Assembly (NCBI RefSeq): GCF_036194065.1
Contig: NZ_CP108095.1
Coordinates: 7,006,001-7,070,000, forward strand
DNA length: 64,000 bases
Origin: Streptomyces sp. NBC_00239
GTDB taxonomy: Bacteria; Actinomycetota; Actinomycetes; Streptomycetales; Streptomycetaceae
Direction of reading: 5' to 3'
Below are positions 17,336-25,854 of the stretch, piece by piece. The position numbers were made by a program, and so were the translations under genes. The notes under the pieces are model-generated. The model searched no databases. It saw only the letters and a program-made list of their open reading frames with translations, and had not been told where the DNA came from. How positions within the stretch are numbered: position 1 is the first letter of the stretch; every line of letters begins with the position of its first letter.

Positions 17336-18355
17336 TCAGGCAGCGGCGGGGTTGCCGAACAGCTCCCGCAGGACGTCCTCCATGGTCACCAGCCCGGTCA
17401 GCGTCCCGTCGGTGCCGAGCACGGCCGCCAGGTGGGTACGGCTGCGCCGCATCGCGGTCAGCACGTCGTCCAGCGGGGTGTCGGCACGCACCTGGGCGAT
17501 GGGCCGGAGCGCGGACAGCGGGAAGGGCTCGTTCCGGTCCGCCGCGTCCAGGGTGTCCTTGACGTGCAGGTATCCGAGGATGCCGCGCTGGCTGTCGAGG
17601 ACGGGGAAGCGGGAGTACCCGGAGTCGGCCGACAGCCGCTCCAGTCCGGCCGGGGTGACGCCCTCCGCGGCGACCACCACGCGGTCCGCCGGCAGCACCA
17701 CGTCGGTCACCGGCCGACGCCCCAGCTCCAGGGCGTCGTGCAGGCGCTCGCTCGCCCGGTCGTCGATGAGCCCGGCATCACTGGAATCCTTCACGATGCG
17801 GGCCAGCTCGTCGTCCGAGAACGTGGCCGAGACCTCGTCCTTCACGTCCACCCGCAACATCCGCAGCAGGGTGTTCGCGAACGCGTTGATAGTGAAGATC
17901 ACCGGCCGCAGCGCCCGGGTGAGCGTCACCAGCGGCGGACCGAGCAGGAGTGCGGTGCGCACCGGCTCGGCCAGCGCCACGTTCTTCGGCACCATCTCAC
18001 CGAACAGCATGTGCAGGTACGTCGCGAGGGCCAGCGCCACCACGAACGAGATGGCGTGCGTCAGCCCGGACGGCACGCCGAAGAAGTCGAACACCGGCGC
18101 CAGCAGGTGCGCGATCGCCGGTTCGGCGACCACACCCAGCACCAGCGTGCACAACGTGATGCCGAGCTGGGCCGCGGCCATCATCGCGGACACGTGTTCC
18201 AGGCCCCACAGCACGCTGCGGGCCCGCCGGTCGCCCTGTTCGGCGTACGGCTCGATCTGGCTGCGCCGGACCGAGATCAGCGCGAATTCCGCGCCGACGA
18301 AGAAGGCGTTGACGACCAGGGTCGCCAGGCCGATCAGCAGCTGTATCGCGGTCAT
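17336..18355 (-). CDS. CNNM/CBS-domain membrane protein (hemolysin family), short form
   Basis: 339 residues. An N-terminal CNNM (DUF21) domain with about four helices and the motif FFVGAEFALISVRRSQIE is followed by a CBS pair (about 205-325) that binds nucleotides. It lacks the C-terminal CorC/HlyC domain seen in its partner. The family is linked to magnesium/cobalt efflux, and the old name hemolysin is historical. Its ATG overlaps the upstream gene stop (ATGA), so the two products are probably made in equal amounts and may form a heteromer. Confidence 0.9.
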   Translation of the reverse strand: MTAIQLLIGLATLVVNAFFVGAEFALISVRRSQIEPYAEQGDRRARSVLWGLEHVSAMMAAAQLGITLCTLVLGVVAEPAIAHLLAPVFDFFGVPSGLTHAISFVVALALATYLHMLFGEMVPKNVALAEPVRTALLLGPPLVTLTRALRPVIFTINAFANTLLRMLRVDVKDEVSATFSDDELARIVKDSSDAGLIDDRASERLHDALELGRRPVTDVVLPADRVVVAAEGVTPAGLERLSADSGYSRFPVLDSQRGILGYLHVKDTLDAADRNEPFPLSALRPIAQVRADTPLDDVLTAMRRSRTHLAAVLGTDGTLTGLVTMEDVLRELFGNPAAA

Positions 18356-19791
18356 CGGCCCTGCTCCGTCCCGGGGCCGTGCGTGTCGCCCGTCCCGTCC
18401 GTGTCACCCGTCGACTTCTTGTTCCGGCCGTGCGACCGGCGGGTCCGGTCGGCGGAGCGCTCCGGTCGGCCCGGCGGCTCCGGGGCGGCCGCGGGCACGT
18501 GCAGCAGGACGCGCGCCGCGCGGCGTCCCGAGGCGTCCACAACGTCGAGCCGCCAGCCGCCCAGCTCCAGCGTGTCGCCCACGGCCGGGATCCGGCCCAG
18601 CTCCGTCGCGATCAGCCCGGCCAGGGTCTCGTACGGGCCGTCCGGCACCCGCAGCCCTATCCGCTCCAGCTGGTCGGTTCGCGCGGCGCCGTCGGCCGAG
18701 AACAGCCGGCGCCCGTCGGCGTCGGTGCCGGCCGGGGCCAGGTCGGGGGTCTCGTGCGGGTCGTGCTCGTCGCGCACCTCGCCGACGACCTCCTCGACGA
18801 TGTCCTCCAGGGTCGCCACGCCTGCCGTGCCGCCGTACTCGTCGATCACCACGGCCATGGTGCGGCGGCCGGACAGCCGGTCCAGCAGTCGGTCGACGGT
18901 CAGTGACTCGGGGACGAGCAGCGGTTCGCGCAGCAGCTGCGACACCGGGTACCGGTGGCGCTCCTCGGCCGGCAGCGCCAGGACGTCCTTGATGTGGACG
19001 GTGCCGACGACCGTGTCGAGGCTGCCCCGGTACACCGGGAAACGGGACAGACCGGTGGCCAGCGTCGCGTTGGCGACGTCCTCCGCGGTGGTCTGCACGT
19101 CGAGGGCCGTGACCTGCACGCGCGGGGTCATGACGTTCTCGGCGGTGAGGTCGGCCAGGTTGAGGGTGCGGACGAACAGTTCGGCGGTGTCCTTCTCCAG
19201 CGCGCCCGCCTTCGCGGAGTGCCGGGCCAGCGCCACGAGCTCCTGCGGGGTGCGGGCGGAGGCCAGTTCCTCGGCCGGCTCCAGGCCGAACGCGCGCACC
19301 AAGCGGTTCGCGGTGTTGTTCAGGTGCCGGATCAGGGGCTTGAAGGCCGTGCTGAAGGCCCGCTGGCCGGTGGCCACGCGTTTGGCGACGGCCAGCGGAG
19401 AGGAGATGGCCCAGTTCTTGGGCACGAGTTCGCCGACGACCATCAGGACGACCGTGGAGAGCACGGTGCCGAGGAGCAGCGCCGTGGACGAGGCCGCGCC
19501 GGCGGACAGCCCGAGGGCCTCGAAGGGCTTCTGCAGCAGGGCGGCGATCGAGGGCTTGGAGATCATGCCGATGACCAGGCCGGTCACGGTGATGCCCAGC
19601 TGGGCGCCGGAGAGCTGGAACGTGAGGCTCCGCGCGGCGGTGAGCGCGCTGGCCGCGCCCCGCTCGCCGCGCTCCACGGCCTTTTCGAGTTCGGCCCGCT
19701 CGACGGTCGTCAACGAGAACTCGGCCGCGACGAACCCCCCGCAGGCAAGGCAGAGCAGCAGCGCCACGAGGAGCAGAAGCACTTCGGTCAT
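18352..19791 (-). CDS. CNNM/CBS/CorC-HlyC membrane protein, long form
   Basis: 479 residues: a CNNM domain with about four helices (GGFVAAEFSLTTVERAELEK at the start), a CBS pair (about 210-330), a CorC_HlyC-type C-terminal domain (about 345-430) and a basic, polar tail. A perfect GGAGGTGA ribosome site lies ahead of the start at 19791. It is the first gene of the two-gene operon. The role is likely Mg2+ or other divalent-cation transport or its regulation (family knowledge). Confidence 0.9.
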   Translation of the reverse strand: MTEVLLLLVALLLCLACGGFVAAEFSLTTVERAELEKAVERGERGAASALTAARSLTFQLSGAQLGITVTGLVIGMISKPSIAALLQKPFEALGLSAGAASSTALLLGTVLSTVVLMVVGELVPKNWAISSPLAVAKRVATGQRAFSTAFKPLIRHLNNTANRLVRAFGLEPAEELASARTPQELVALARHSAKAGALEKDTAELFVRTLNLADLTAENVMTPRVQVTALDVQTTAEDVANATLATGLSRFPVYRGSLDTVVGTVHIKDVLALPAEERHRYPVSQLLREPLLVPESLTVDRLLDRLSGRRTMAVVIDEYGGTAGVATLEDIVEEVVGEVRDEHDPHETPDLAPAGTDADGRRLFSADGAARTDQLERIGLRVPDGPYETLAGLIATELGRIPAVGDTLELGGWRLDVVDASGRRAARVLLHVPAAAPEPPGRPERSADRTRRSHGRNKKSTGDTDGTGDTHGPGTEQGR

Positions 19792-19967
19792 CGGTTCACC
19801 TCCGTCCCATGATCGGCCAGGGGGAGGCGCTGTGCGCGATGTCGAGTACTGGGAGGCTCGCCCATGGGCGGACGCTCACACCTTTCACGTGGTTCGGATG
19901 TCCCCTACAGGGTAAAGGACGGGCAAAGCATCGTCGTGCCCTTGGGCGAGCCGCCCGTTCTCCACGC

Positions 19968-20390
19968 CTAGACGAGGCGCTTCACCCAGCGCCGCCAGCG
20001 GTCCTCCTGCCGGTAGCCGGCCGCGGTCCAGGCGTGCTGGGCGCGCTGGTTCTCGACTAGGACCATGGCGTCGCCGCGCCGGCCGCCGAGGGCGCGGAAG
20101 CGCTGCTCGGCCGCGTCGAGGAGCGCGGTGGAGATGCCCTGACGGCGGTGGGAGGGCAGCACGGCGAGCCGGTAGAGGGAGCACCGCCAGCCGTCGTAGC
20201 CGGCGATCACGGAACCCACGAGGAGCCCGTCGGACTCCGCGAGGATCAGGGCGTCGGGGTCGCGGGCGATGAGCCGGGTGACGCCGTCCGCGTCGTCCGT
20301 GATGGAGGTGCCCTCGGCGGCGGTCTTCCAGAACGCGAGCACGGTCTCGGCGTCGGTCGGCGTGGCGGCCCGTATGCGCAGGTCGGTCAT
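19968..20390 (-). CDS. GNAT-family N-acetyltransferase
   Basis: 140 residues covering one GNAT domain: TDLRIRAATPTDAETVLAFW at the start, GSVIAGYDGWRCSLYRLAVLPSH in the middle and HRRQGISTALL as the acetyl-CoA loop, followed by ENQRAQHAWTAAGY. The ATG at 20390 begins the domain. An open frame upstream runs into low-complexity DNA and is not used. Substrate unknown. It lies between the CNNM pair and the tandem-repeat array. Confidence 0.85.
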   Translation of the reverse strand: MTDLRIRAATPTDAETVLAFWKTAAEGTSITDDADGVTRLIARDPDALILAESDGLLVGSVIAGYDGWRCSLYRLAVLPSHRRQGISTALLDAAEQRFRALGGRRGDAMVLVENQRAQHAWTAAGYRQEDRWRRWVKRLV

Positions 20391-20636
20391 GATCCGCAGC
20401 CAAGCATCGCGGCTCGCCCGCCCGCCACCGAGTTCCACGGTGCGGGACGCGCGGACCGCGCGGGACGGGACGGCGCGGATGTGCGTTGCGGGCCGGGACT
20501 GCGCGGGGGTGCGGATCGCGGGCGCCGCGCGGGCGCCGGAGATCGCTCCCGCCGTGCCCGGCCGCGGCCGCACCCGCGCGGCTCCCGTCCCACCGGAGGC
20601 TTCGGGATGCCGCGACCGACCCGCGACAAGTCCCCG

Positions 20637-20935
20637 GCGCGAGCGGGTGCGGGCCCGGAAGTCCCCGGCCCGGCGGGTGTGGGCCCGGAAGTCCCCGGCG
20701 CGAGCGGGTGCGGGCCCGGAAGTCCCTGGCCCGGCGGGTGTGGGCCCGGAAGTCCCCGGCGCGAGCGGGTGCGGGCCCGGAAGTCCCTGGCCCGGCGGGT
20801 GTGGGCCCGAAAGTCCCCGGCCCGAGCGGGTGCGGGCCCGGAAGTCCCCGGCCCGGCGGGTGTGGGCCCGGAAGTCCCCGGCCCGAGCGGGTGCGGGCCC
20901 GTAAGTTCCGTCCGCGAGCGGGTGTGGGCCCGCCC
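20637..20935. repeat. Tandem array, about ten 30/31-bp units (61-bp dimer)
   Basis: Units share GCGGGTGYGGGCCCGGAAGT and begin at 20643, 20673, 20704, 20734, 20765, 20795, 20826, 20856, 20887 and 20918. The spacing alternates 30 and 31 bp, so the higher-order unit is 61 bp. Alternate units carry GAGCGGGTGC or CGGCGGGTGT. Because 61 is not a multiple of 3, it is not a coding repeat. It fills most of the 606-bp gene-free stretch 20391-20996; nothing else is seen there. Confidence 0.92.
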
Positions 20936-20996
20936 CTCCTGAGACGTCGGCGCGCCCGCGACCGGCCCGCGGACCGGACGGGTGCGGCGCCTGCCC

Positions 20997-21674
20997 TCAG
21001 GCCGGCGGGCGGCGGGCGGAGCCGAGGACGCAGTAGGAGGTGGGGAGGGCCGGGCCGCGCTCGGGGATGCGCAGGCCCCGCTGGGAGGTGATGTCGAAGC
21101 CGGCGGCCTCCAGGGCGGCCAGCGCGTCGCGCGAGGTGTGGCAGCCGCCGAACAGCCGGGGCCACAGGGTGCGGTCGAGGCCGCGCTGTACGGCCGCCAT
21201 GGCGGGGCCGGGGGCCAGCCCGTGTTCGAAGAAGCGCACTTCGCCGCCGGGGCGCAGCACCCGGTGGAGCTCCGCGAGCGAGCGCGGCAGGTCGCGTACG
21301 GTGCACAGGACCAGGGAGCACACGGCGGCGTCGAAGGCCTCGCTCTTGACGGGCAGCGCCTCGGCGGTCGCCGGTACGACGTCCACCGGCACGTCGGAGC
21401 GGTACGCGGCGCGCAGGGCGAGCCGGCGCAGGGTGGGCTCGGGTTCGATCGCGACGACCTCGGAGACGGCACGCGGGTAGTGCGGGAAGTTCAGGCCGTT
21501 GCCGGCGCCGATCTCGATGACGCGGCCGGAGAGGCCGGCCAGCAGCTCGGCGCGGACCGCGGCGAGACCGCCGCGGATGTCGGCCTGCACGCTCACGCGG
21601 GCGTAGAAACGCGCGAACACGGGATGGTTGACGGCGGTGCGGGGCGACTGCGGCCCGTGGGCTCGCGGGGGCAT
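20997..21674 (-). CDS. Class I SAM-dependent methyltransferase
   Basis: 225 residues. Motif I is VIEIGAGNGLNFPHYP. The acidic residue of motif II lies in VVAIEPEPTLRRLA, and motif post-II/III is FDAAVCSLVLCTVRDLPRSLAELHRVLRPGG. It resembles UbiE/phospholipid-type methyltransferases; the acceptor is not predictable. The ATG at 21674 has GAGGAGG six bases upstream, so the five-residue longer frame is not used. It lies between two repeat-rich non-coding regions. Confidence 0.87.
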   Translation of the reverse strand: MPPRAHGPQSPRTAVNHPVFARFYARVSVQADIRGGLAAVRAELLAGLSGRVIEIGAGNGLNFPHYPRAVSEVVAIEPEPTLRRLALRAAYRSDVPVDVVPATAEALPVKSEAFDAAVCSLVLCTVRDLPRSLAELHRVLRPGGEVRFFEHGLAPGPAMAAVQRGLDRTLWPRLFGGCHTSRDALAALEAAGFDITSQRGLRIPERGPALPTSYCVLGSARRPPA

Positions 21675-22387
21675 GGCGGACCTCCTCACGCGGGGCGCGA
21701 CGGCGCGGCCGCGCGTGGACGCGACGACGCGGCCGCGGGGTTACGCGGACACGCACGGACACGGGACCCTGCGGACCTCCGCGGTGGCGTGTGCGCGTGT
21801 GCGCGCGTCCGCTCCGCGGAGACTGGTACCGACGCCGGTGCGGCGGAACCGGACGGATCCGTACCTTCAGTCTCCCCCCGCCACCACGCCTCACCCCTGG
21901 GACATCCCGCCGGGCCCGCGCACCGGCCGCATACGGGTGACACGCCGCCCCCAGCCCGGCCCGCGCCCGCACGCACACCGCCCGCCCGGTGCGGTCGCCG
22001 CCCGGCGCGTACGACGGGCGGCGGAAACGTCTGCGAGGTCGCAGCCGCGGGCCCACGGGCTGACCGCCGGCCCGGCCGGAGCCGCAGGGGTACGGGGGAA
22101 AGCCCGGGCCGGTCGGTCGCGGACGTGGGGTACGCGCAGCCTGCCGGCCCGACCGCAGTGCGGGGTACAGCGAGACGCCCCGCCGACGAGCCGAACGCAG
22201 GCTCGGGCCGCCGCGCCGCCCGTACGGCGAGACCGCCCGGCCGCCGCCCCGCGCGTACGGCGACAGCACAGCACCCGCCCGGCCGCCGCCAGCCCCGCCC
22301 GTAAGGCGGTAACGCCCGCCCGGCCGCCGCCCGCGGACGTACGGCCGGACCGCGTCGTCCATGCGCGCGCCGGCCGTACGTCCCCGC
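21675..22387. repeat. 713-bp gene-free, repeat-rich stretch
   Basis: No gene could be supported on either strand; long open frames here encode only Arg/Gly/Pro-rich sequence. Three 16-bp copies of CCGCCCGGCCGCCGCC lie at 22233-22248, 22275-22290 and 22316-22331 (spacing 42 and 41 bp), separated by variants of CGTACGGCG. GACGCGACGACGCGGCCGCG-like runs occur near 21700. The region is the 3' flank of bioD and the 5' flank of the methyltransferase. Confidence 0.7.
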
Positions 22388-23104
22388 TCAAACCCAGGCG
22401 GCCAGGAAGTCCTCGGAGGACCAGGTGCCGCCGAGTTCCGGGGCCAGCCACGAGGCGGCCGACGTGCGGAAGGACTCCGGGGCCAGGGCGGCCGCGCCCT
22501 GGGGGAGGGCGCCCAGCAGGGGGGCCCGTGCGGCCACCGGGAGGTCGGCGAGGTTGCAGCGCGCGGCCAGGTCCGGCGCGGTGGGCCAGCTGCCCACCAC
22601 GACGCCCAGCTGCGCGATCCCCCGGGCCCGCAGTGCCTCGCCGGTCAGGGTCGCCGTGTTCAGCGTGCCGAGCCCGGCCGGGGCCACGACCAGCACCGGC
22701 GCGTCCAGCAGCCGCGCCGCGTCGGCCAGCGTGTGCCCGGCGTCGTCGAACCGTACGAGCAGGCCGCCCGCGCCCTCGACCAGCACCAGGTCGTGGTCCG
22801 CGGCCAGCTTCGCGGCGGCCTCTGCCACCTCCTGAGGGGTGACCGGCGGCAGCCCGGAGCGGGCCGCGGCCCGCTCCGGAGCCAGCGGCTCCGGATACCG
22901 GGCCAGCTCCACGCCCGTCACCGCGGCGCCCGCCAGCCGGGTCACCTCCGCCACGTCACCGTGCTCGCCCGGTGCCACGCCGGTCTGCGCCGGCTTCAGG
23001 ACGGCCACCGTCCGCCCGGCCGCCAGCGCCGCCGCCGCGACCGCCGAGGTCACCACGGTCTTGCCGATCTCCGTGCCCGTACCGGACACCACCACGATTC
23101 CCAT
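22388..23104 (-). CDS. bioD: Dethiobiotin synthase
   Basis: 238 residues. It performs the ATP-dependent carboxylation and ring closure of 7,8-diaminopelargonate to dethiobiotin. The P-loop-like GTGTEIGKTVVTSA is at the N-terminus, followed by KPAQTG, LVEGAGGLLVRFDD and VVAPAGLGTLNT, all family motifs. It starts 6 bp after the bioA stop, with AGGAGGG just upstream. It is the last gene of bioB-bioA-bioD. Confidence 0.96.
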   Translation of the reverse strand: MGIVVVSGTGTEIGKTVVTSAVAAAALAAGRTVAVLKPAQTGVAPGEHGDVAEVTRLAGAAVTGVELARYPEPLAPERAAARSGLPPVTPQEVAEAAAKLAADHDLVLVEGAGGLLVRFDDAGHTLADAARLLDAPVLVVAPAGLGTLNTATLTGEALRARGIAQLGVVVGSWPTAPDLAARCNLADLPVAARAPLLGALPQGAAALAPESFRTSAASWLAPELGGTWSSEDFLAAWV

Positions 23105-23110
23105 GCAGCC

Positions 23111-24424
23111 TCAGCCCTCCTGTGCGGCCGCGACGACCGCGCGGCAGATACGTGCCACATCGGCATCGCCGGTCACGAACGGCGGCATCGTGTAGATGAG
23201 GTCGCGGAACGGCCGCACCCACACGCCCTCCCGCACCGCCGCGCGGGTCGCCGCGACCATGTCGACCGGGTGGTCGAGCTGGACCACGCCGATCGCCCCC
23301 AGCACCCGGACGTCCCGGACTCCCGGCAGCGCGGCGGCCGGCGCGAGGCCCTCGCGCAGGCCCGCCTCGATCCGCTTGACCTCCAGCGCCCAGTCCTGGC
23401 CCAGCAGCAGGTCGATCGAGGCCAGCGCCACGGCGCAGGCGAGCGGGTTGCCCATGAAGGTCGGCCCGTGCGCGAGCACCGGCACCTCGCCCTGCGAGAT
23501 CCCGTCGGCCACCCGTGACGTGCACAGCGTGGCCGCGAGCGTCAGGTACCCGCCGGTCAGCGACTTGCCGAGGCACATCACGTCGGGGGTGATGCCGGCG
23601 TGGTCCGCGGCGAACAGCGCGCCCGTGCGCCCGAATCCGGTGGCGATCTCGTCGAGGATGAGCAGCACCTCGAACTCGTCGCACAGGTCGCGCAGGACCC
23701 GCAGGTAGCCGGGGGAGTGGAAGCGCATGCCGCCCGCGCCCTGCACCACCGGCTCCACGATCACGGCCGCGAGCTCGTCCGCGTGCCGGGCCAGCAGCTC
23801 GCGCAGGTGCGCCACGTACGCCGGATCCGGTGCGGAGTCGAAGCCGCCGGGCGGTGCGTCGGCGAACACCTGCCGGGGCAGGTGCCCCTGCCACAGCTCG
23901 TGCATGCCGCCGTCGGGGTCGCACACGGCCATCGGCTGCCAGGTGTCGCCGTGGTAGCCGCCGCGCCAGGTCAGCAGCCGGGTCTTGCCGTTCCGGCCGA
24001 GCGAACGCCAGTACTGCAGGCACATCTTGACGCCGACCTCGACCGAGACCGATCCCGAGTCGCACAGGAAGACGTGCTCCAGGCCGGCCGGGGTGATCTC
24101 GACGAGGCGGGCGGCCAGCCGGACGGCGGGCTCGTGGGTGAGCCCGCCGAACATCACGTGGCTCATCCGCCCGAGCTGGTCGGTGACCGCCTCGTTGAGC
24201 ACCGGGTGGTTGTAGCCGTGGATCGCCGACCACCAGGACGACATGCCGTCCACCAGCTCGTCCTGCCCGTGGGCGGCTTCGGCGAGCCGCAGCCGGACCC
24301 CCGAGGCCGAGGCGATGACGAGCGGGTCCTGCCGGCCCGGCATCGGACCGTACGGGTGCCAGACGTGCTGCCGGTCGAGCGCCAGCAGTTCGCCGGCGCT
24401 CAACGGCGGGTGCAGGTCACGCAT
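23111..24424 (-). CDS. bioA: Adenosylmethionine-8-amino-7-oxononanoate aminotransferase
   Basis: 437 residues. This PLP enzyme transfers an amino group from SAM to 7-keto-8-aminopelargonate. Visible motifs are [59 protein letters not shown] and the PLP lysine in [11 protein letters not shown]. The ATG at 24424 ([11 protein letters not shown]) overlaps the bioB stop by 8 bp, indicating translational coupling. The longer upstream frame lies inside bioB and is not used. Confidence 0.96.
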   Translation of the reverse strand: MRDLHPPLSAGELLALDRQHVWHPYGPMPGRQDPLVIASASGVRLRLAEAAHGQDELVDGMSSWWSAIHGYNHPVLNEAVTDQLGRMSHVMFGGLTHEPAVRLAARLVEITPAGLEHVFLCDSGSVSVEVGVKMCLQYWRSLGRNGKTRLLTWRGGYHGDTWQPMAVCDPDGGMHELWQGHLPRQVFADAPPGGFDSAPDPAYVAHLRELLARHADELAAVIVEPVVQGAGGMRFHSPGYLRVLRDLCDEFEVLLILDEIATGFGRTGALFAADHAGITPDVMCLGKSLTGGYLTLAATLCTSRVADGISQGEVPVLAHGPTFMGNPLACAVALASIDLLLGQDWALEVKRIEAGLREGLAPAAALPGVRDVRVLGAIGVVQLDHPVDMVAATRAAVREGVWVRPFRDLIYTMPPFVTGDADVARICRAVVAAAQEG

Positions 24425-25706
24425 TGGGCGCGAGGTCCGTTCCGGCGCCGCGGCGGCGCACGGCCACCAGGTCGGGGCGCGCGGCCGACGGGTCGGCCGC
24501 GGCCGCGGCCACGGCCGGCTCGGCGGACGAAGCGGACGAGGCGGACCCGGCGTCCTCGGCGGACACCGCGCCGCCGCACGGGCCGCAGCCGCCGCCCGCG
24601 TGCCCACCGCAGCCGCCGCCGTCGGAGTCCGCGGCGTGCGAGCCGCAGCCGCCGCCCTCGGCGGGCGCCGCGTGCGAGCCGCAGCCGCCGGCGAGCGCGT
24701 CGGCCCGGTGCTTGGGCAGGGTCGTGGTGCCCGCCCCCTCCACCTCGAAGCCGGCGTCCGCGATCATGTCGAGGTCGGCCTGACCGGCCTGCCCCTCACT
24801 GGTCAGGTAGTCGCCGAGGAAGATCGAGTTGACCAGCTGGAGCGCCAGCGGCTGCATGGTGCGCAGGTGCACCTCGCGGCCGCCCGCGAGCCGGACCTCG
24901 ACGTCGGGGCAGACGAACCGCACCATCGCGAGGATCCGCAGGCAGCGCTGCGGCGTGAGGTTCCACTCCTGGGCCAGCGGGGTGCCCTCGAAGGGGATCA
25001 GGAAGTTGACCGGCACCGAGTCCGGGTCCAGCTCGCGCAGCGAGTAGACGACGTCGACGAGGTCCTCGTCGCTCTCGCCCATGCCCGCGATCAGACCGGA
25101 GCAGGCGGACAGCCCGGCCGCGTGCGCCTTCTGCACGGTGTCGACGCGGTCCGCGTACGTGTGCGTCTTGGTGATCTGCCCGTACGTCGCCTCGGACGTG
25201 TTGAGGTTGTGGTTGTACGCGTCGGCGCCGGCGTCGCGGAGCCGCTCGGCCTGGCCGTCCGACAGCAGGCCCAGGCAGGCGCAGACCTCGACGCCCTCGT
25301 TCTGCTCCTTGATGGCCTCGATGGTCTTCGAGACCCGGTCCACGTCCCGGTCCGTCGGACCGCGGCCGCTCGCGACCAGGCACACCCGCTTGGCGCCGCC
25401 CGCCACACCGGCGGCGGCGGCCTGCGAGGCCTCCTCGGGCTTCAGCCACGTGTACTTGAGGATCTCGGCCTTCGAGCCGAGGCGCTGGGAGCAGTACGAG
25501 CAGTCCTCCGGACACAGCCCGGACTTGAGGTTCACGAGGTAGTTCAGCTTGACCCGGCGACCGAACCACTGGCGCCGCACCTTGCCGGCCGCGGCCACCA
25601 CGTCGAGCAGTTCGTCGTCGGAGGTCGCCAGTACGGCGAGCGCCTCTTCGCGGGTCGGCAGCTCACGCCGCAGCCCCTTGTCCACCAGGGTGTTCAGCAG
25701 GTCCAT
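24417..25706 (-). CDS. bioB: Biotin synthase with Cys/His-rich C-terminal extension
   Basis: 429 residues. This radical-SAM enzyme inserts sulfur into dethiobiotin. The [4Fe-4S] motif is C65-PED-C69-SY-C72. C109, C142, C202 and R272 correspond to the [2Fe-2S] ligands of E. coli BioB. The enzyme normally ends near residue 335. Here about 90 residues follow, with three GGCGSHA/CGGHA repeats and CGPCGG (C342, C354, C366, C374, C377; H345, H357, H369), then an Ala/Ser linker and a basic end. Similar tails occur in some actinomycete BioB proteins, and a role in metal or cluster supply is a guess. It is the first gene of the operon, divergent from bioF. Confidence 0.96.
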   Translation of the reverse strand: MDLLNTLVDKGLRRELPTREEALAVLATSDDELLDVVAAAGKVRRQWFGRRVKLNYLVNLKSGLCPEDCSYCSQRLGSKAEILKYTWLKPEEASQAAAAGVAGGAKRVCLVASGRGPTDRDVDRVSKTIEAIKEQNEGVEVCACLGLLSDGQAERLRDAGADAYNHNLNTSEATYGQITKTHTYADRVDTVQKAHAAGLSACSGLIAGMGESDEDLVDVVYSLRELDPDSVPVNFLIPFEGTPLAQEWNLTPQRCLRILAMVRFVCPDVEVRLAGGREVHLRTMQPLALQLVNSIFLGDYLTSEGQAGQADLDMIADAGFEVEGAGTTTLPKHRADALAGGCGSHAAPAEGGGCGSHAADSDGGGCGGHAGGGCGPCGGAVSAEDAGSASSASSAEPAVAAAAADPSAARPDLVAVRRRGAGTDLAPNA

Positions 25707-25764
25707 GGGCTTGATCCTGGCTTACGGCACCGCCCGCGGCCAAGGAGAGAAGCTACAAGTTCGT

Positions 25765-25792
25765 GTGATCACGGTGTGTGCATCGCCACACC
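25765..25792. promoter_or_regulatory. Palindromes in the bioB/bioF divergent promoter
   Basis: GTGATCAC (25765-25772, perfect) is followed directly by an inverted repeat GGTGTG (25773-25778) / CACACC (25787-25792). The second overlaps the predicted -35 of bioF. It is a good candidate for a biotin-responsive operator serving both directions. I could not match it to a BioQ or BirA consensus with confidence. Confidence 0.5.
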
Positions 25793-25819
25793 GACACCGG
25801 GAACACCGGCGGCTAGGGT
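25791..25819 (+). promoter_or_regulatory. Predicted bioF promoter
   Basis: CCGACA (25791-25796), a 17-bp spacer and TAGGGT (25814-25819) resemble an HrdB promoter. The -10 lies 35 bp upstream of the bioF start. The inverted repeat described just upstream overlaps the -35. Confidence 0.5.
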
Positions 25820-25854
25820 CTGTGGACAGCCGACAAAACGCGAGGACCCAGCCG

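Noticed and set aside
20637..20935. CRISPR array
   Set aside because: Units follow one another with no unique spacers and no cas genes nearby. It is a tandem minisatellite.
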